From an uncultured Pseudomonadota bacterium (GTDB taxonomy: Bacteria; Pseudomonadota; Gammaproteobacteria; Steroidobacterales; Steroidobacteraceae), in NCBI GenBank assembly GCA_903879335.1, contig CAIRLC010000034.1, forward strand, positions 1 through 64,000: 64,000 nucleotides of DNA, written 5' to 3'. Position 1 is the first letter of the stretch; every line of letters starts with the position of its first letter. The translations under genes and the position numbers were made by a program. The notes under the pieces were generated by a model that was given only the letters and a program-made list of their open reading frames with translations, made no database searches and was not told the origin of the DNA. Below are positions 27,349 to 36,310 of this stretch, in pieces.

Positions 27349-28020
27349 ATGACACCACATCACCACCCATTGGTCCGTCTTGCTCAGTCTCGACCCAGAT
27401 TGCTCATCGCCACGGCCATTACCGTCGCGACCGGATATTTTTTGCCACAATTCATGGCGCTGCATGCTGTCACACGCTGGTTGGTGGCGTGGAACGTGGG
27501 CACTGTTTTTTACTTGGTGGTTGCGGCGGTGATGATGTGGCGGTCCAGCGAGCATCACATGCGACTTCGAGCGCGTTTACAGGACGATAGTCAGTTGGTG
27601 ATTTTGGGCTTGGTCGTTGTCGCGGGCGTCTCAAGTCTGGCCGCGATTGGCTTTGAATTGACCCTGGTTCGCGAGGCCCACGGTGTTTTACGCATCTTGC
27701 ATGCGAGCCTCGCGGGTGTCACCGTTTTGGCCTCATGGGCGTTCATCCAGACCATGTTCGCATTGCATTACGCACATGATTTTTATGCCGATCTGGGTCG
27801 TGGCGGACAGGGTGGGTTGCTGTTTCCCGGCGAGGAGGCCCCGGATTATTTTGACTTCATGTATTTCTCTGTGGTGATCGGCACTTCGGGTCAGACGGCC
27901 GATGTATCCTTTGCCTCCAAGCCGATGCGCCGGATTGGCGCGATACATTGCGCGCTGGCTTATCTCTTTAATACAACAGTGCTGGCCTTGTTAATCAATA
28001 TTGGTGCCAGTTTGATCTGA
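27349..28020 (+). CDS. DUF1345 integral membrane protein
   Basis: This 223-residue protein has five hydrophobic helices. DUF1345 is recognisable from the aromatic and acidic stretch MFALHYAHDFYADLGRGG followed by GLLFPGEEAPDYFDFMYFSV, which sits before VVIGTSGQTADVSF. The last helix ends in LAYLFNTTVLALLINIGASLI. The function of DUF1345 is unknown; members are inner-membrane proteins scattered across proteobacteria. It is 48 bp after the serine hydrolase gene and 10 bp before the desaturase gene. Confidence 0.85.
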   Translation: MTPHHHPLVRLAQSRPRLLIATAITVATGYFLPQFMALHAVTRWLVAWNVGTVFYLVVAAVMMWRSSEHHMRLRARLQDDSQLVILGLVVVAGVSSLAAIGFELTLVREAHGVLRILHASLAGVTVLASWAFIQTMFALHYAHDFYADLGRGGQGGLLFPGEEAPDYFDFMYFSVVIGTSGQTADVSFASKPMRRIGAIHCALAYLFNTTVLALLINIGASLI

Positions 28021-28030
28021 GGATTACCTG

Positions 28031-28930
28031 ATGCATTTGACCTTGGGTACTTGGTTATTGATTGGTCGTTTGACGGCCATTGTTTTAGAGGCGGTCCTCG
28101 GTGCGCGGGGAATTATCCGTGCCCACTACGAATGGAAAGATACGCTCGCCTCATTATCGATGCGAGCGGGTAATGTTGCTGTCAATATCGCCATGACCGG
28201 CATCATGTACGGCGGACTACAGTGGGCTTACGCGCATCGTGTGCTCACCTTTGAGATGTCGGCTTTGGCCTGGGGCCTACTCTTTATCCTCGATGACTTC
28301 ACCTACTACTGGTTTCATCGAATCAGTCATGAGTGCCGATTTTGGTGGGCCGCCCATGTCAATCACCATTCATCGCGTGAATACAATTTATCGACTGCTG
28401 CGCGCCAATCGTGGACGGGCATCGTTGTGGGGACATGGACGCCTTGGATGCCGCTCGCCTTCTTGGGTTTTACGCCAACGGCGATTCTGTTGATGCAGAG
28501 CATCAATTTGTTCTACCAATTCTGGTTACACACGGAAGCGGTGGATCGTCTGCCGAAATGGTTTGAAGCGATCTTCAATACGCCGTCCCATCATCGAGTA
28601 CATCACGCCTCAAACCCGAGATATCTCGATCGAAACTATGCGGGTGTCCTCATGATCTGGGATCGCTGGTTCGGGACCTTCGAGGCGGAAACCCCACTAG
28701 ACCAGCCCAATTACGGCATTCTGCATAACATCGAGAGCTACAACCCAATCATCATCGCCTTCCACGAATGGCGTGCGATGGTGCGTGATCTGATCAAGGC
28801 TAAGTCCTTGCGTGCCCGGATAGGCCATATTTTTGGTGTGCCGGGGTGGCAACCGAATGGAGGCGGGGAGACGTCAGAATCCGTTCGAAATCAATGGAGG
28901 CAGTCGGTCACGACGGCGTCCTCGGTCTGA
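28031..28930 (+). CDS. sterol desaturase/fatty acid hydroxylase superfamily protein
   Basis: This 299-residue membrane protein has the eight-histidine di-iron signature: WFHRISHECRFWWAAHVNHHSSREYN followed by FNTPSHHRVHHASNPRYLDRNYAG, plus WLHTEAV. These integral-membrane oxygenases hydroxylate or desaturate sterols, carotenoids or acyl chains using O2. The DRNYAGVLMIWDRWFGTFE ending is typical of the bacterial group, whose substrate is mostly unknown. An opening GTG ribosome signal, GAGG, lies 8 nt before ATG 28031. It is the last gene of the run from 23368. Confidence 0.9.
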   Translation: MHLTLGTWLLIGRLTAIVLEAVLGARGIIRAHYEWKDTLASLSMRAGNVAVNIAMTGIMYGGLQWAYAHRVLTFEMSALAWGLLFILDDFTYYWFHRISHECRFWWAAHVNHHSSREYNLSTAARQSWTGIVVGTWTPWMPLAFLGFTPTAILLMQSINLFYQFWLHTEAVDRLPKWFEAIFNTPSHHRVHHASNPRYLDRNYAGVLMIWDRWFGTFEAETPLDQPNYGILHNIESYNPIIIAFHEWRAMVRDLIKAKSLRARIGHIFGVPGWQPNGGGETSESVRNQWRQSVTTASSV

Positions 28931-29013
28931 AACGTGATCTAGGACGCGGTTCGAGAGTCTGATTCACCATAACCTCGGAATCCATGAGCGCTAGGGCGCA
29001 ACAAGGAGCCGAG

Positions 29014-29229
29014 ATGGACGACTTCCTGAGCAAAGATGAATGGGCAACGTTCTCCAAGCTCGGCATAGCCGCAGCTAGAGGGTTAGCGGGCGCGCCAATT
29101 CCTCGACCACTCTTCGACAAACTATCCCGGCGCGGTTACGTTTCGGTATCTGCGCGAGGCACCGCCACGGTGCTCACGGCTCACGGACGAACTGCGCTGG
29201 CGAATTGGCAGCGCAGTCTGCGTTGTTGA
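29014..29229 (+). CDS. small protein with winged-helix-like C-terminus, hypothetical
   Basis: This is a 71-residue protein. ATG 29014 is preferred over 28984 because a perfect AAGGAG lies 5 nt upstream. The sequence MDDFLSKDEWATFSKLGIAAARG is followed by IPRPLFDKLSRRGYVSVSARG and TATVLTAHGRTALANW. The LSRRGYVS...LTAHGRTAL pattern resembles the recognition helix and wing of small MarR/PadR-like winged-helix proteins, but half the fold is missing. It might be a truncated regulator or a stand-alone protein. It lies alone between the desaturase gene and the convergent korB gene (8 bp). Confidence 0.6.
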   Translation: MDDFLSKDEWATFSKLGIAAARGLAGAPIPRPLFDKLSRRGYVSVSARGTATVLTAHGRTALANWQRSLRC

Positions 29230-29236
29230 TCCCGTT

Positions 29237-30289
29237 TCAGCGGTATCTGGCCATTAATTTTGATAGTGCAGCAGAGCCTGGATTGAGTTCTGAGTAAGGA
29301 ACACTGTTCAGTCCTTCTGCGACAGAGCGATTCTGGGTGTGCAATTCGTGGTCCTCGGTAGAGGACGCATGAATCAATCCCGTGACGTGCTCGCCCTCGG
29401 TCAGCTTTGCGGCAATGTAGCGGTAGGCGGCCACGCGATCCGTGGTGTCAAAGGTCGGATCGAGCTTACGTAGTCGCAATTGACTACCGTCATGCAGCGC
29501 AACGACCGTCTGGTCGTCATAGGCCACTTCAATCGCTTGCGCTTTAGGCACAAAGTCGGTGGCGACAGCAGGGTGATAGTGATCGCGCGTGTACTGGTAG
29601 CTCTTCGTTGAACCTTCGTGATCATTAAAGGTCACGCAGGGCGATAGAACATCGATGATCGCGAATCCCGGATGGCGTAGGCCCGCCTGGATCAATGGAA
29701 CGAGTTGCTTCTTGTCGCCGGAGAAACCGCGGGCGACAAAACCCGCCCCGAGCGACAAAGCGAGCAGCGTCGGATCGATGGGGGTCTGGAGATTGGCTTC
29801 GCCCTTCTTAGATTGACTGCCGATATCGGCGGCTGCAGAGAATTGCCCCTTCGTCAGTCCATAGACTCCATTATTCTCGATGATGTAGAGCATATTCAGG
29901 TTGCGCCGGATGGCATGAACCAATTGCCCAAGGCCTATCGACAGTGAGTCGCCGTCGCCGGATATCCCGATGTAGTTCAGCTGCCGATTGGCTGCGTTGG
30001 CGCCTGTTGCCACGGATGGCATCCGTCCATGCACTGAGTTAAATCCGTGTGCGCCGCCGACAAAGTACGCGGTGGTCTTAGAGGAGCAGCCGATCCCCGA
30101 CAGTTTGACGAGCTCCTCGGGCCGGAGTGAGAGTCCCCAGGCCGCCTCAACGATCGCGGCCGTGATGGAGTCATGGCCACAGCCGGCGCAGAGCGTACTC
30201 ATCCCGCCTTCGTAGTCCCGCCGTGTCAGACCGAGTTCATTGCGTGGCAACGACGGATGCGCAACTTTTGGTTTCGTGATCGAGGTCAT
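29237..30289 (-). CDS. korB: 2-oxoacid:ferredoxin oxidoreductase, beta subunit
   Basis: This 350-residue protein starts at ATG 30289, one base after the korA stop. The thiamine-diphosphate binding module is clear (ISGDGDSLSIGLGQ, ENNGVYGLTKGQ), as are the cysteines expected for a [4Fe-4S] cluster (LCAGCGHDS, GIGCSSK, SPCVTFN). The enzyme oxidatively decarboxylates a 2-oxoacid, most likely 2-oxoglutarate, to its CoA ester and reduces ferredoxin. It is cytoplasmic and works with the alpha/gamma subunit encoded immediately upstream. The distinct cluster-binding Cys pattern matches KorB/PorB. Confidence 0.92.
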   Translation of the reverse strand: MTSITKPKVAHPSLPRNELGLTRRDYEGGMSTLCAGCGHDSITAAIVEAAWGLSLRPEELVKLSGIGCSSKTTAYFVGGAHGFNSVHGRMPSVATGANAANRQLNYIGISGDGDSLSIGLGQLVHAIRRNLNMLYIIENNGVYGLTKGQFSAAADIGSQSKKGEANLQTPIDPTLLALSLGAGFVARGFSGDKKQLVPLIQAGLRHPGFAIIDVLSPCVTFNDHEGSTKSYQYTRDHYHPAVATDFVPKAQAIEVAYDDQTVVALHDGSQLRLRKLDPTFDTTDRVAAYRYIAAKLTEGEHVTGLIHASSTEDHELHTQNRSVAEGLNSVPYSELNPGSAALSKLMARYR

Positions 30290-30290
30290 T

Positions 30291-32135
30291 TCAATGTCCC
30301 CGGCTTGCGGTTGAGTGGGTGGCCGTGGTTTGGACATGTGCAAGGACAGCGTCGGTCACGAAACGGGCTGTCATCGGCATGCCGTCGTAATGCAGGATCG
30401 GTATCAGTTTTCGCTTTTCAGCGTTGGTTTCGAGGATTAAGAGCGACCGCAACTGACCGTCCCGGTTCTGCTCGATGACGTAAACCACCGCGTGGGATTC
30501 GATGAAGGCGTCCACCTCTGCGCCGAATGGGAAGGCGCGTACTCGAAGGTAGTCGGTGTCAATGCCGGCAGCGGCAAGCTGGTCTTGGGCTTCCTTGACG
30601 GCCTCATCGCTGCTGCCATAGGCCAATAGACCGGTCGCATGATGGCTGGATCCGCGCAGAACTGCCGGGGGAAGCAAGTTTTTGGCCGTGTTGAACTTGT
30701 CGACGAGGCGGTCGAGCACTTCCTGATATTCAGCCGAATCTTCGGTATACACGCCAAACTTGTTGTGGCCTGAACCGCGAGTGAAGTAGGCGCCTTTCGG
30801 GGTCATACCGGGCAGTGTGCGATACGGGATGCCGTCGCCGTCGACATCAAGATACCGGTGAAATTTCGGTAAAGCCTCGATCTCCTCTTTTGAGAGGACC
30901 TTGCCACGGTCGGGTGTATAGCGGTCATCCCAAGTGAGTTCGGGGACCATCCAGTCATTCATCCCGATATCCAGATCAGACAAGACAAAAACGGGTGTTT
31001 GCAGACGCTCGGCCAAATCAAAAGCCACCGGCGTCAAGTGGAAACACTCGGTTGGATTGGCCGGGAAGAGGATGACGTGGCGCGTGTCGCCGTGTGAGGC
31101 ATAGGCGCATAGGAGGACGTCACATTGTTGGGTCCGCGTCGGCATGCCGGTGGATGGGCCTACACGCTGCACATTGAATAAAACAGCAGGCACTTCAGCG
31201 TAATAAGCAAGGCCAATGAATTCATTCATCAGTGAAATGCCGGGGCCGCTCGTGGGTGTGAAGGCGCGAGCGCCGTTCCACGACGCGCCGATGACCATGC
31301 CCACGGCCGCTAATTCGTCTTCGGCCTGAAGCACGATGAATTTCCGCTGCTTGGTCACTGGGTCGACTCTGAAGCGTTCGCAGAAGCCTTTGTACGCGTC
31401 CATCAGCGATGTGGAGGGTGTGATCGGATACCAAGCTCCAACCGTCGCACCGGCATACACACACCCGAGGCCTGCGGCCGTATTGCCATCAATGAGCACT
31501 TGCCCAACCGTCGAGTTCATCCGTTCGATGCGGTAGGGCAGCGGGCAGGGCAAATGGGCCTTGGCATAGGCATAGCCGAGCTCAATGGCCTTCATGTTCG
31601 CATCGACCAGTTTGGGCTTCGCAGCGTATTGCTCGGTGACGAGACTCCGAATCACCTCAAAGTCGATATCAAAGAGCGCAGCCATGGCCCCGGCATAGCA
31701 AATGTTCTTCATCAGAATCCTGTTGCGGACCCCGTCGAAATTTTCATTACAGAGGCGAGCAAATGGGACCCCGAGTACCGTGATGTCATCCCGGGAGAGC
31801 AGTGCGTTCCTAGGCCACGTCGAGTCATAGATCAGAAAGCCCCCTGGGGCAACTTCTTGAACGTCCCGAGCGTAGGTCTCGACATTCATCGCCACCGTGA
31901 CATTGACCTGCTCTCGTCGCGCCAGATACCCCGCTTTCGAGACGCGGATTTCGTACCAAGTCGGCAGCCCCTGGATATTGGAGGGGAAATAGTTTTTGCC
32001 CGTGACCGGTACGCCCATGCGAAACATGGACTTCATGATCAAGTTGTTCGCGCTAGCCGAGCCGGTGCCATTAACGTTGGCAAAACGCACCACGAAATCA
32101 TTCGTTTGGCCAATTGCAGAGATCGTTGTCGTCAT
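30291..32135 (-). CDS. korA: 2-oxoacid:acceptor oxidoreductase, fused gamma/alpha subunit
   Basis: This 614-residue protein starts at ATG 32135, overlapping the preceding stop by 4 nt (ATGA); a longer upstream frame would lie in that gene. Residues 1 to about 190 are the gamma (CoA/ferredoxin-facing) domain (FANVNGTGSASANNLIMKS). The rest is the alpha domain with the cofactor-shielding motif WYPITPSTSLMDAY, ERMNSTVGQ and SGPGISLMNEFIGLAYYAEVP. Such gamma-alpha fusions are standard in the KorAB class of aerobic bacteria. Between the flavoprotein gene and korB it forms a three-gene operon with very tight spacing. Confidence 0.92.
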   Translation of the reverse strand: MTTTISAIGQTNDFVVRFANVNGTGSASANNLIMKSMFRMGVPVTGKNYFPSNIQGLPTWYEIRVSKAGYLARREQVNVTVAMNVETYARDVQEVAPGGFLIYDSTWPRNALLSRDDITVLGVPFARLCNENFDGVRNRILMKNICYAGAMAALFDIDFEVIRSLVTEQYAAKPKLVDANMKAIELGYAYAKAHLPCPLPYRIERMNSTVGQVLIDGNTAAGLGCVYAGATVGAWYPITPSTSLMDAYKGFCERFRVDPVTKQRKFIVLQAEDELAAVGMVIGASWNGARAFTPTSGPGISLMNEFIGLAYYAEVPAVLFNVQRVGPSTGMPTRTQQCDVLLCAYASHGDTRHVILFPANPTECFHLTPVAFDLAERLQTPVFVLSDLDIGMNDWMVPELTWDDRYTPDRGKVLSKEEIEALPKFHRYLDVDGDGIPYRTLPGMTPKGAYFTRGSGHNKFGVYTEDSAEYQEVLDRLVDKFNTAKNLLPPAVLRGSSHHATGLLAYGSSDEAVKEAQDQLAAAGIDTDYLRVRAFPFGAEVDAFIESHAVVYVIEQNRDGQLRSLLILETNAEKRKLIPILHYDGMPMTARFVTDAVLAHVQTTATHSTASRGH

Positions 32136-33907
32136 AGAGCCTGTCCAAGACTGGCGTGGGGGATATGGATTGTTGACTTTTGCATGTCCCACGCCGCCGT
32201 TGGGCAGCGTTCGGCACACAACCCACAGTGCACGCAGAGATCCTCGTCTTTGATCATGACGCGCCCAGTGGCCTTGAGAGGCGCGGAGACATACAGCGGT
32301 TTGCTCGGATCCTGTCGCGGCACTTTAGTGCTGGCAGACACCTCCTCAAGCGTTCCATTCGGCGCCATCGTTAGGCAGTCCACCGGACAAATATCGATGC
32401 ACGCATCGCATTCAATGCAGGCGGGCGCTGAGAAGACCGTCTGTACGTCACAGTTGAGGCACCGTTGTACCTCGAGTGCTGTTTGGGCGGGATCAAAGCC
32501 CAACTCGACTTCGATCTTGAGCTTCTTAAATCGCTCGGCCAGCGCCACATGCGGCACGAGTCGACGCTCTGAAGGGTTGTAGTCGTTTTTATACGACCAC
32601 TCATGGATACCCATTTTTCGACTGGAGAGCGTGACCCCGCGGGCCGGTCGGTCGGTGATGGGCCTGCCTTCGGCCCGCAGGTGTATCGATAACGCGGCTT
32701 GATGGCCATGCTCCACAGCCCAGATGATGTTCTTGGGGCCAAAGCCGGCATCGCCGCCGAAGAACACGCCGGGCCGAGTCGATTCGAGGCTCGTTGGGTT
32801 CACCACGGGAACTTGCCAGCGGTCGAACTCAATCCCAAGGTCACGTTCAATGAACGGGAAGAAATTTTCCTGACCAATTGCCAGAATCACGTCGTCGCAT
32901 GGGATGATTTTTTCGGCGATGACGCGTTCGGAGACGATGCGGCCATCGTCCAGTTCGTATTCGATTTCATCGAATAACATGCCGATGAGGCGACCCTTCT
33001 CGATGACGAATGATTTCGGTGCGTGGTTGATGACAATCTCAACCCCTTCGGATTCTGCATCCTCAAGTTCCCATTCGGATGCTTTGAAGAACTGACGGGA
33101 TTTGCGGGCCATCACTTTGACGCTCTTCGCGCCGAGACGGAGGGCCGAGCGGCAGCAGTCCATGGCCGTATTACCAACGCCGATGATCAGCACACGTTCG
33201 CCAATGGATTCCGTATGGCCAAAAGCGATCGACTGTAACCAGTCGATACCGGAATGGATGCGGTCGGATTCATCCCGCCCAGGAATCCGTAAGTCTTTCG
33301 CCCGAGGGGCGCCTGATCCGACGAAAATGGCGTCGTAGCCGGCCTCCAATAGGGATTTCAGGCTATCGATGCGTTCACCCAAACGGATCTCGGCCCCCAT
33401 TTGTTCTATGAGGCCTATTTCCTCATCAAGGACCTCGGCCGGAAGACGGAACGACGGAATATTGGAGCGCATCAGGCCGCCCGTGACGCCCCACTGCTCA
33501 AAAATCGTGACCGCGTAGCCGAGCGGCAGGAGGTCGTTAGCGACCGTGAGTGATGCTGGGCCGGCGCCGATGCAGACCACCCGGTGTCCATTGGGTGGCG
33601 ATGCCGTGGGCAATAGACCGCGAACGTCATCGCGGTGGTCGGCTGCTACCCGTTTCAGTCGACAAATAGCGACCGGTTTGTCGTCCACGCGGCCGCGTCG
33701 ACAAGCCGGCTCGCAGGGTCGATCGCAGACTCGTCCTAAAATGCCGGGAAAGACATTGGATTCGCGATTGACGAGGTAGGCGTCTGTGTATCGCCCCTGG
33801 GCGATCAGTCGAATGTATTCCGGTACGTCGGTATGCGCCGGGCAGGCCCATTGGCAATCGACGACGCGGTGAAAGTGGTCAGCATCCCGAATATCAGTTG
33901 GGTCCAT
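32132..33907 (-). CDS. GltD-like FAD/NAD(P) oxidoreductase with C-terminal 2x[4Fe-4S] domain
   Basis: This 591-residue protein is first in the kor operon. It has an N-terminal cluster-binding domain like glutamate synthase beta (CPAHTDVPEYIRLIAQGRY, GRVCDRPCEPACRRG), then FAD-binding VVCIGAGPASLTVA and NAD(P)-binding VLIIGVGNTAMDCCR. At the C-terminus are two ferredoxin motifs, CIECDACIDICPVDC and CVHCGLCAERCP. In this operon it most likely passes electrons between reduced ferredoxin clusters and NAD(P)H, replacing free ferredoxin as partner of the oxidoreductase. It is not a glutamate synthase subunit, since no gltB is present. Confidence 0.9.
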   Translation of the reverse strand: MDPTDIRDADHFHRVVDCQWACPAHTDVPEYIRLIAQGRYTDAYLVNRESNVFPGILGRVCDRPCEPACRRGRVDDKPVAICRLKRVAADHRDDVRGLLPTASPPNGHRVVCIGAGPASLTVANDLLPLGYAVTIFEQWGVTGGLMRSNIPSFRLPAEVLDEEIGLIEQMGAEIRLGERIDSLKSLLEAGYDAIFVGSGAPRAKDLRIPGRDESDRIHSGIDWLQSIAFGHTESIGERVLIIGVGNTAMDCCRSALRLGAKSVKVMARKSRQFFKASEWELEDAESEGVEIVINHAPKSFVIEKGRLIGMLFDEIEYELDDGRIVSERVIAEKIIPCDDVILAIGQENFFPFIERDLGIEFDRWQVPVVNPTSLESTRPGVFFGGDAGFGPKNIIWAVEHGHQAALSIHLRAEGRPITDRPARGVTLSSRKMGIHEWSYKNDYNPSERRLVPHVALAERFKKLKIEVELGFDPAQTALEVQRCLNCDVQTVFSAPACIECDACIDICPVDCLTMAPNGTLEEVSASTKVPRQDPSKPLYVSAPLKATGRVMIKDEDLCVHCGLCAERCPTAAWDMQKSTIHIPHASLGQAL

Positions 33908-34301
33908 TGTTGCTCTGAAATGGCTGATTAGAATCTAGGCCCCCTCGGCCAAATTCGAGTATAGACCCCGGTGGCGCAGTGCGGTCTACGAGTAAATCCC
34001 GATTTTTAGTCTGGTGAACGATGGAAATTGACCGGTTTTCGGACTTCGACGGGCCTTGACGGCCGGATTAAAGTTAAAAACCTTTTCGGAATCGAAGGTT
34101 TTCCGGTAGAATCTTGGACTTGAGAATCGTCTCTGGCTGAGCGGTTCTGTGTGAACGCAGTGAAAGCCCCCTCGGGGGCTTTTTCGTTTGGGTCGGAGGC
34201 GGCTGCGCCTAGTGACCTCGAATATGGGCCGAGGGCCCATTTTTTTGGTCCATTTTTTGTGAGCTGAGCGTAATGACTTTCGGGTCAGGAGTGGTTGGTC
34301 G
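33908..34301. promoter_or_regulatory. leader region of the rimP-nusA-infB operon
   Basis: About 390 bp separate the divergent flavoprotein gene from rimP. Visible elements are AAAACCTT (34077-34084) paired with AAGGTTTT (34095-34102), a -10-like TAGAAT at 34108-34113 and a strong terminator at 34163-34185. A good AGGAG precedes rimP at 34287-34291. No tRNA-Met gene (metY), often found here in enterobacteria, is present. The order promoter, short transcript, terminator, operon suggests attenuation or a small RNA. Confidence 0.5.
34163..34185 (+). terminator. intrinsic terminator upstream of rimP
   Basis: AAAGCCCCC, a 2-4 nt loop and GGGGGCTTTTT form a textbook rho-independent terminator followed by a T-run. 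No rightward coding gene lies before it, so it should end a short transcript starting near 34120, or act as an attenuator of the operon. Confidence 0.8.
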
Positions 34302-34772
34302 ATGCGCGAGACGCTGATTTCGCTGCTCGAACCGGGAATTGTGGCTTTGGGCTACGAACTGGTCGAGTTGGAATTCAACGCCCACCGGGGCGGTGGCACC
34401 CTGCGTATCTTTATTGATCACCCGGGCGGGGAAACTGAAGGACACCGTGTCACGGTCGATGACTGTGCGGCGGTGAGCCGGATGTCCAGCGAGTTGCTGG
34501 ATGCCGCTGACCCGATTAGCAGCGAATACACCCTTGAGGTGTCGTCGCCAGGCTTTGATCGGCCGCTTGCGAAGCCTGCGCATTTTGCGCGCTATGTAGG
34601 CGAACGAGTGCATGTGGAAAGCCATTTGCCGCGCGATGGTCGGCGACGTTGGACGGGGCAACTCGTCTCGACCTCGCAGACGGGTATCGTGTTGCAAGTG
34701 GATGGAAAAGAAGTGGTTTTAGGTTTCAACGAAATCAAGGCAGCACGGCTGGTGCCGGATTTTGGCGCCTGA
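34302..34772 (+). CDS. rimP: ribosome maturation factor RimP
   Basis: This 156-residue protein has a standard length for RimP. It promotes 30S subunit assembly. Its N-terminal domain shows IVALGYELVELEFNAHRGGGTLRIFIDHPGG, and VDDCAAVSRMSSELLDA and YTLEVSSPGFDRPL are family hallmarks. The C-terminal Sm-like domain ends with LGFNEIKAARLVPDF. It is the first gene of the nusA-infB operon, starting with ATG preceded by AGGAG. Confidence 0.97.
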   Translation: MRETLISLLEPGIVALGYELVELEFNAHRGGGTLRIFIDHPGGETEGHRVTVDDCAAVSRMSSELLDAADPISSEYTLEVSSPGFDRPLAKPAHFARYVGERVHVESHLPRDGRRRWTGQLVSTSQTGIVLQVDGKEVVLGFNEIKAARLVPDFGA

Positions 34773-34786
34773 CGGGAGTGAAAAAT

Positions 34787-36298
34787 ATGTCGAAGACAAC
34801 GCTGAAAGAAATCGTCGACGCAGTTGAGAGCGTCGCCAATGAAAAGGGCATCGATAAGGAAATCATTTTCGAGGCCTTAGAGGCGGCCTTGGCGTCTGCG
34901 ACGCGTAAGCGTCTCGGCGAAGAGATGGACGTACGCGCCTCGATCAACCGCAAGTCCGGCGATTACGAAGTTTTCCAGCGTTGGAAGGTGTTTGCTGACG
35001 ATTCGCGTGAGCTCGAAACACCGGACCGTGAGTTGCGTCTTGAGGATGCCTTGGACGTCGACCCGAAGGCGGTGGTGGGCGGTTACGTAGAGGTGCCGCT
35101 GGAAGGCGAGGGCTTCGGGCGTATCGACGCTCAGACGGCCAAGCAGGTCATCGTACAGAAGGTCCGTGAAGCCGAGCGCAGCCAGGTTGTGGATGCCTAT
35201 CTAGACCGCGTCGGCACGCTGGTCAGCGGTATCGTCAAGCGCGTGGATCGTAACGGCACCTATGTCGACCTCGGCCAGAACGCAGAAGCTTTCATCCCGC
35301 GCGAACATATGATCCCGCGGGAGCCGATTCGTACTCAGGATCGCGTGAAGGCCTTTCTGAAGGAAGTTCGCTCGGAAATTCGTGGGCCGCAGATTTTCCT
35401 GTCGCGCACTGCGCCTGAGTTCCTCATTGAATTGTTCAAGCTTGAGGTTCCTGAAGTGGGCCAGGGCTTGATCCAGATTTTGGGTGCTGCTCGTGATCCA
35501 GGCGCGCGTGCCAAGATCGCGGTGCGCAGCACCGATAGCCGCATCGACCCTGTGGGTGCGTGCGTCGGTATGCGCGGTAGCCGCGTTCAGGCGGTCTCGA
35601 ATGAGATTGCCGGCGAGCGCGTCGACATCATCCCGTTCGAAGACAATCCGGCGCAGTTCGTGATCAATGCGATGCAGCCTGCTGAAGTCACGTCGATCGT
35701 CGTCGATGAAGATCAACACAGCATGGAAATTGCTGTCGCTGAGGAAAAGCTGTCGCAGGCCATCGGCCGCGGTGGCCAGAACATTCGTCTGGCATCCGAG
35801 TTGACCGGCTGGAAGCTCAATATCATGAGCGAAGCTCAGGCCGACGAGAAGAGCGAGGCGGAAACGCGCGTTCTCTTGGATGTCTTTAAGAATGCTCTGG
35901 ATGTCGATGAAGACGTGGCCGCGATTCTCGTGGGCGAAGGCTTCTCGACGATCGAAGAAATTGCTTACGTACCGACCAACGAGCTCCTCGCTATCGAAGA
36001 GTTCGACGATGAAATCGTCCGCGAGTTGCGCAACCGCGCTCGAGACGTATTGCTGACCCAAGCGATTGCCACCGAGGAAAGTCAGGATGGCACGCCGTCT
36101 CAAGATCTGCTGACGCTCGACGGGATGACCGACGAGTTGGCGGCAGCCTTGGCTGCACGCGGAGTCTGTACGCGTGAAGATCTCGCCGAACAGGCGACTG
36201 AAGATCTCGACGGCGTTGGTGGTCTCGATGAGGCCACTGCCGGCAAGCTGATTATGGCTGCCCGCGCCCATTGGTTCACCGACGGGGCATCGGCCTGA
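34787..36298 (+). CDS. nusA: transcription termination/antitermination factor NusA
   Basis: This 503-residue protein starts at ATG 34787 with GGGAG upstream, 14 bp after rimP. The layout is an N-terminal RNA polymerase-binding domain (about 1-125), S1 domain (GTLVSGIVKRVDRNGTYVDLG), and two KH domains (GACVGMRGSRVQAV; LSQAIGRGGQNIRLAS). Two C-terminal acidic repeats follow (FSTIEEIAYVP; VCTREDLAEQATEDLDGVGG). It modulates pausing, termination and rRNA antitermination. The two C-terminal repeats are typical of proteobacterial NusA. Confidence 0.98.
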   Translation: MSKTTLKEIVDAVESVANEKGIDKEIIFEALEAALASATRKRLGEEMDVRASINRKSGDYEVFQRWKVFADDSRELETPDRELRLEDALDVDPKAVVGGYVEVPLEGEGFGRIDAQTAKQVIVQKVREAERSQVVDAYLDRVGTLVSGIVKRVDRNGTYVDLGQNAEAFIPREHMIPREPIRTQDRVKAFLKEVRSEIRGPQIFLSRTAPEFLIELFKLEVPEVGQGLIQILGAARDPGARAKIAVRSTDSRIDPVGACVGMRGSRVQAVSNEIAGERVDIIPFEDNPAQFVINAMQPAEVTSIVVDEDQHSMEIAVAEEKLSQAIGRGGQNIRLASELTGWKLNIMSEAQADEKSEAETRVLLDVFKNALDVDEDVAAILVGEGFSTIEEIAYVPTNELLAIEEFDDEIVRELRNRARDVLLTQAIATEESQDGTPSQDLLTLDGMTDELAAALAARGVCTREDLAEQATEDLDGVGGLDEATAGKLIMAARAHWFTDGASA

Positions 36299-36310
36299 GG
36301 GAGTTTCTGA

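Noticed and set aside
31500-32582. A 360-codon rightward open frame opposite korA
   Set aside because: It runs antisense to clear korA and flavoprotein genes with coupled starts.
34110-34165. Possible tRNA gene upstream of rimP, as in enterobacterial metY
   Set aside because: No acceptor stem, D-arm or T-arm can be formed from this sequence; only a promoter-like box and terminator are seen.
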